From: Burkholderia ubonensis
Lineage (GTDB): Bacteria > Pseudomonadota > Gammaproteobacteria > Burkholderiales > Burkholderiaceae
Reading direction: 5' to 3'
DNA length: 64,000 nucleotides
Assembly (NCBI RefSeq): GCF_902833085.1
Contig: NZ_CADFEB010000013.1
Location: 124,001 to 188,000, forward strand
The notes beneath the pieces were generated by a model that saw only the letters and a program-made list of their open reading frames with translations, was not told the DNA's origin and ran no database searches. A program made the translations under genes and the position numbers. Shown in pieces: positions 62,485-64,000 of this stretch (positions within the stretch are counted from its first letter, which is position 1; each line of letters opens with the position of its first letter).

Positions 62485-63207
62485 ATGCGAGTCGGTTTGT
62501 TCGTGACCTGTCTGGTCGATCTGATGCGTCCCGAAATCGGTTTTTCCACGCTCAAGCTGATTCGCGACGCGGGCTTCGAGGTAATCGTGCCGCCCGCGCA
62601 AACCTGCTGCGGCCAGCCGGCCTACAACTCCGGCGACCGCGCGCTCGCGCGCGATCTCGCCGAGAAGACGCTGCGCGAGTTCGAGCAGTTCGACTACGTC
62701 GTCGCGCCGTCGGGCTCGTGCGGCGGGATGATCCGCACGCACTACGGCGACCTGTTCCGCGACGATCCCGAATTGATGGGACGCTATTCCCGATTCCAGC
62801 AGAAGGTCTATGAACTGACCGACTTCCTCGCGAACGTCGCGAAGGTCACGCTCGAGCGCGGCGAATTCGCGGGGCCGGTCACGTACCACGATTCGTGCTC
62901 GGGGCTGCGCGAGCTCGGGGTCAAGGCGCAGCCGCGCGCGCTGCTCGCGCAGCGCGGCGTCGCGGTCACCGAGATGAAGGACTGCGAGCACTGCTGCGGC
63001 TTCGGCGGCACGTTCGCGGTCAAGTACGGCGACATCTCGGCGGCGATCGCGGACGAGAAATGCGCGAACGTGCGCGCATCGGGCGCGGGCGCCGTCGTGC
63101 TCGGCGATCTCGGCTGCATGCTGAACATCGAAGGGCGGTTGCGCCGCACGGGCGACCGCGACACGCGCGTGCTGCACATCGCGCAGGTGCTGGCGGGCGA
63201 CGTCTGA
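62485..63207 (+). CDS. lutA: LutA-type Fe-S oxidoreductase (CCG domain)
   Basis: 240 residues. Two CCG/Cys-rich motifs: VTCLVDLMRPE with QTCCGQP (N-terminal half) and DSCSGLREL with CEHCCGFGGTFAVKY (C-terminal half), the 4Fe-4S/heterodisulfide-type ligands of LutA/LldE. It forms the LutABC lactate-oxidising complex with the downstream gene. 35 bp to lutB. AAGGAGC ribosome site. Confidence 0.93.
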   Translation: MRVGLFVTCLVDLMRPEIGFSTLKLIRDAGFEVIVPPAQTCCGQPAYNSGDRALARDLAEKTLREFEQFDYVVAPSGSCGGMIRTHYGDLFRDDPELMGRYSRFQQKVYELTDFLANVAKVTLERGEFAGPVTYHDSCSGLRELGVKAQPRALLAQRGVAVTEMKDCEHCCGFGGTFAVKYGDISAAIADEKCANVRASGAGAVVLGDLGCMLNIEGRLRRTGDRDTRVLHIAQVLAGDV

Positions 63208-63242
63208 CGCCCGGGTCCGCTCACTTTTCCCCCGATACCGCG

Positions 63243-64000
63243 ATGCAAGTCCAATCGATGCATTTCAAGGCGCGCGCCGGCCAGAAGCTGGCCGACCAGC
63301 GCCTGCAGCAGAACCTGAAGAAGCTGTCGACGAAGTTCGTGTCCGCCCGGGCCGACGCGATGACGCAGATCGACTTCCCGGCGACGCGTGCGGCGCTCAA
63401 GGCGCGCCGCAATCGCGCGCTCGAGAACCTCGACGCGTGGCTCGAGGCATTCGAGCGCGAGGCGACCCGGCGCGGCACGACGGTGCTGTTTGCGGAAACG
63501 ACGGCCGACGCCGCGCGCCTCGTCGCCGACATCGCGCGCCGTCACGACGTGAAGAAGGTCATCAAGACCAAGTCGATGGTGTCGGAGGAAATGCGCCTGA
63601 ACGAGGTGCTCGGCCAGATGGGCGTGCAGTCGATCGAGACCGATCTCGGCGAATACATCCTGCAGATCAACGACAACGAGCCGCCGAGCCACATCATCGC
63701 GCCTGTCGTCCACAAGGACAAGGACGAGATCGCCGACCTGTTCGCGCGCACCCATCACCGCGAGCGCCTCACCGAGATTCCCGACATGACGCGCGAGGCG
63801 CGCGAGGTGCTGCGTCCGCACTTCCTGTCGGCTGACATGGGCGTGACGGGCGGCAACTTCGTGATCGCCGAGACGGGCTCGGTCGCGCTCGTCACGAACG
63901 AGGGCAACGAGGGGATGTGCACGGTGATGCCGCGCGTGCACGTCGCGGTGACCGGCATCGAGAAGGTGCTGCCGACGCTCGAGGATCTCGCGACCGCGAT
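63243..64000 (+). CDS. lutB: LutB-type Fe-S protein (3'-truncated by window end)
   Basis: 252 residues of the N-terminal part are visible, starting MQVQSMHFKARAGQKLADQRLQ. VKKVIKTKSMVSEEMRLNEVL, ETDLGEYILQIND and ADMGVTGGNFVIAETGSVALVTNEGNEGM are LutB/LldF signatures. The ferredoxin-type Cys clusters and the C-terminus lie outside the window. With lutA it oxidises L-lactate to pyruvate. lutC would be expected next. Confidence 0.93.
   Translation, partial: MQVQSMHFKARAGQKLADQRLQQNLKKLSTKFVSARADAMTQIDFPATRAALKARRNRALENLDAWLEAFEREATRRGTTVLFAETTADAARLVADIARRHDVKKVIKTKSMVSEEMRLNEVLGQMGVQSIETDLGEYILQINDNEPPSHIIAPVVHKDKDEIADLFARTHHRERLTEIPDMTREAREVLRPHFLSADMGVTGGNFVIAETGSVALVTNEGNEGMCTVMPRVHVAVTGIEKVLPTLEDLATA

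Overview
The window is a high-GC, beta-proteobacterial chromosome segment and almost certainly comes from Burkholderia (sensu lato, cepacia-complex or pseudomallei-group-like). The evidence is the codon use (GC3 very high), OmpC-type porin, phasin, lipoyl-bearing E3 of the pyruvate dehydrogenase complex, an interleaved narX/narL-narGHJI-narK cluster and a dispersed Burkholderia-type intergenic repeat. This rests on family recognition, not a database search. Most of the 64 kb looks like stable core chromosome. No CRISPR array, prophage, insertion sequence, transposase or integrase is visible.

Layout. (1) 1-1376: a lower-GC accessory edge with a 5'-truncated gene and a zinc-ribbon HNH-like protein, ending at the 3' end of tRNA-Val(CAC); it may be the end of an integrated island. 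(2) 1.5-6.5 kb: an Lrp-type regulator divergent from an aromatic/aspartate aminotransferase, RidA, a porin and an amino-acid permease, i.e. an amino-acid uptake and catabolism unit. (3) 6.5-12 kb: a LysR regulator divergent from an AidB-like acyl-CoA dehydrogenase, a CoA-transferase and a metabolite:H+ symporter, an uncharacterised carboxylate-degrading unit with an inverted repeat in the shared promoter. (4) 12-24 kb: yggX, argA, hrpA, a secreted beta-propeller, a fatty-acid hydroxylase-like protein, an EI24/CysZ-like membrane protein, a CinA-like protein and a rhodanese. (5) 23-27 kb: glnA with a sigma-54 promoter and NtrC enhancer, followed by ntrB-ntrC. (6) 27-33 kb: an S9 peptidase, xthA, narL, narX. 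(7) 33-42.6 kb: narIJHG and two NarK transporters, all on the minus strand, with an FNR-like site and unusual CTAGTTCG palindromes. (8) 42.8-49.6 kb: tRNA-fMet, a hypothetical gene, an Asp/Glu racemase, SOS-controlled dinB, prlC, folD. (9) 49-59 kb: a FixLJ-like two-component pair divergent from aceE-aceF-lpdA. (10) 59-64 kb: phasin with candidate PhaR-type operators, a PBP7-type endopeptidase, an IclR regulator divergent from lutA-lutB (lactate oxidation; lutB runs off the window).

Together the genes describe nitrogen control (NtrBC-glnA), anaerobic nitrate respiration (NarXL, NarGHJI, NarK1K2), central carbon entry (PDH, lactate oxidation), PHB storage and several uptake/catabolic operons. 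I did not find a clear undescribed multi-gene system. The most worthwhile leads are regulatory: the palindromic -10 shared by argA and hrpA, the inverted 12-bp repeats flanking the phasin promoter, the CTAGTTCG palindromes in the nar cluster, the LexA-controlled and possibly leaderless dinB, and the uncharacterised acyl-CoA dehydrogenase/CoA-transferase unit.
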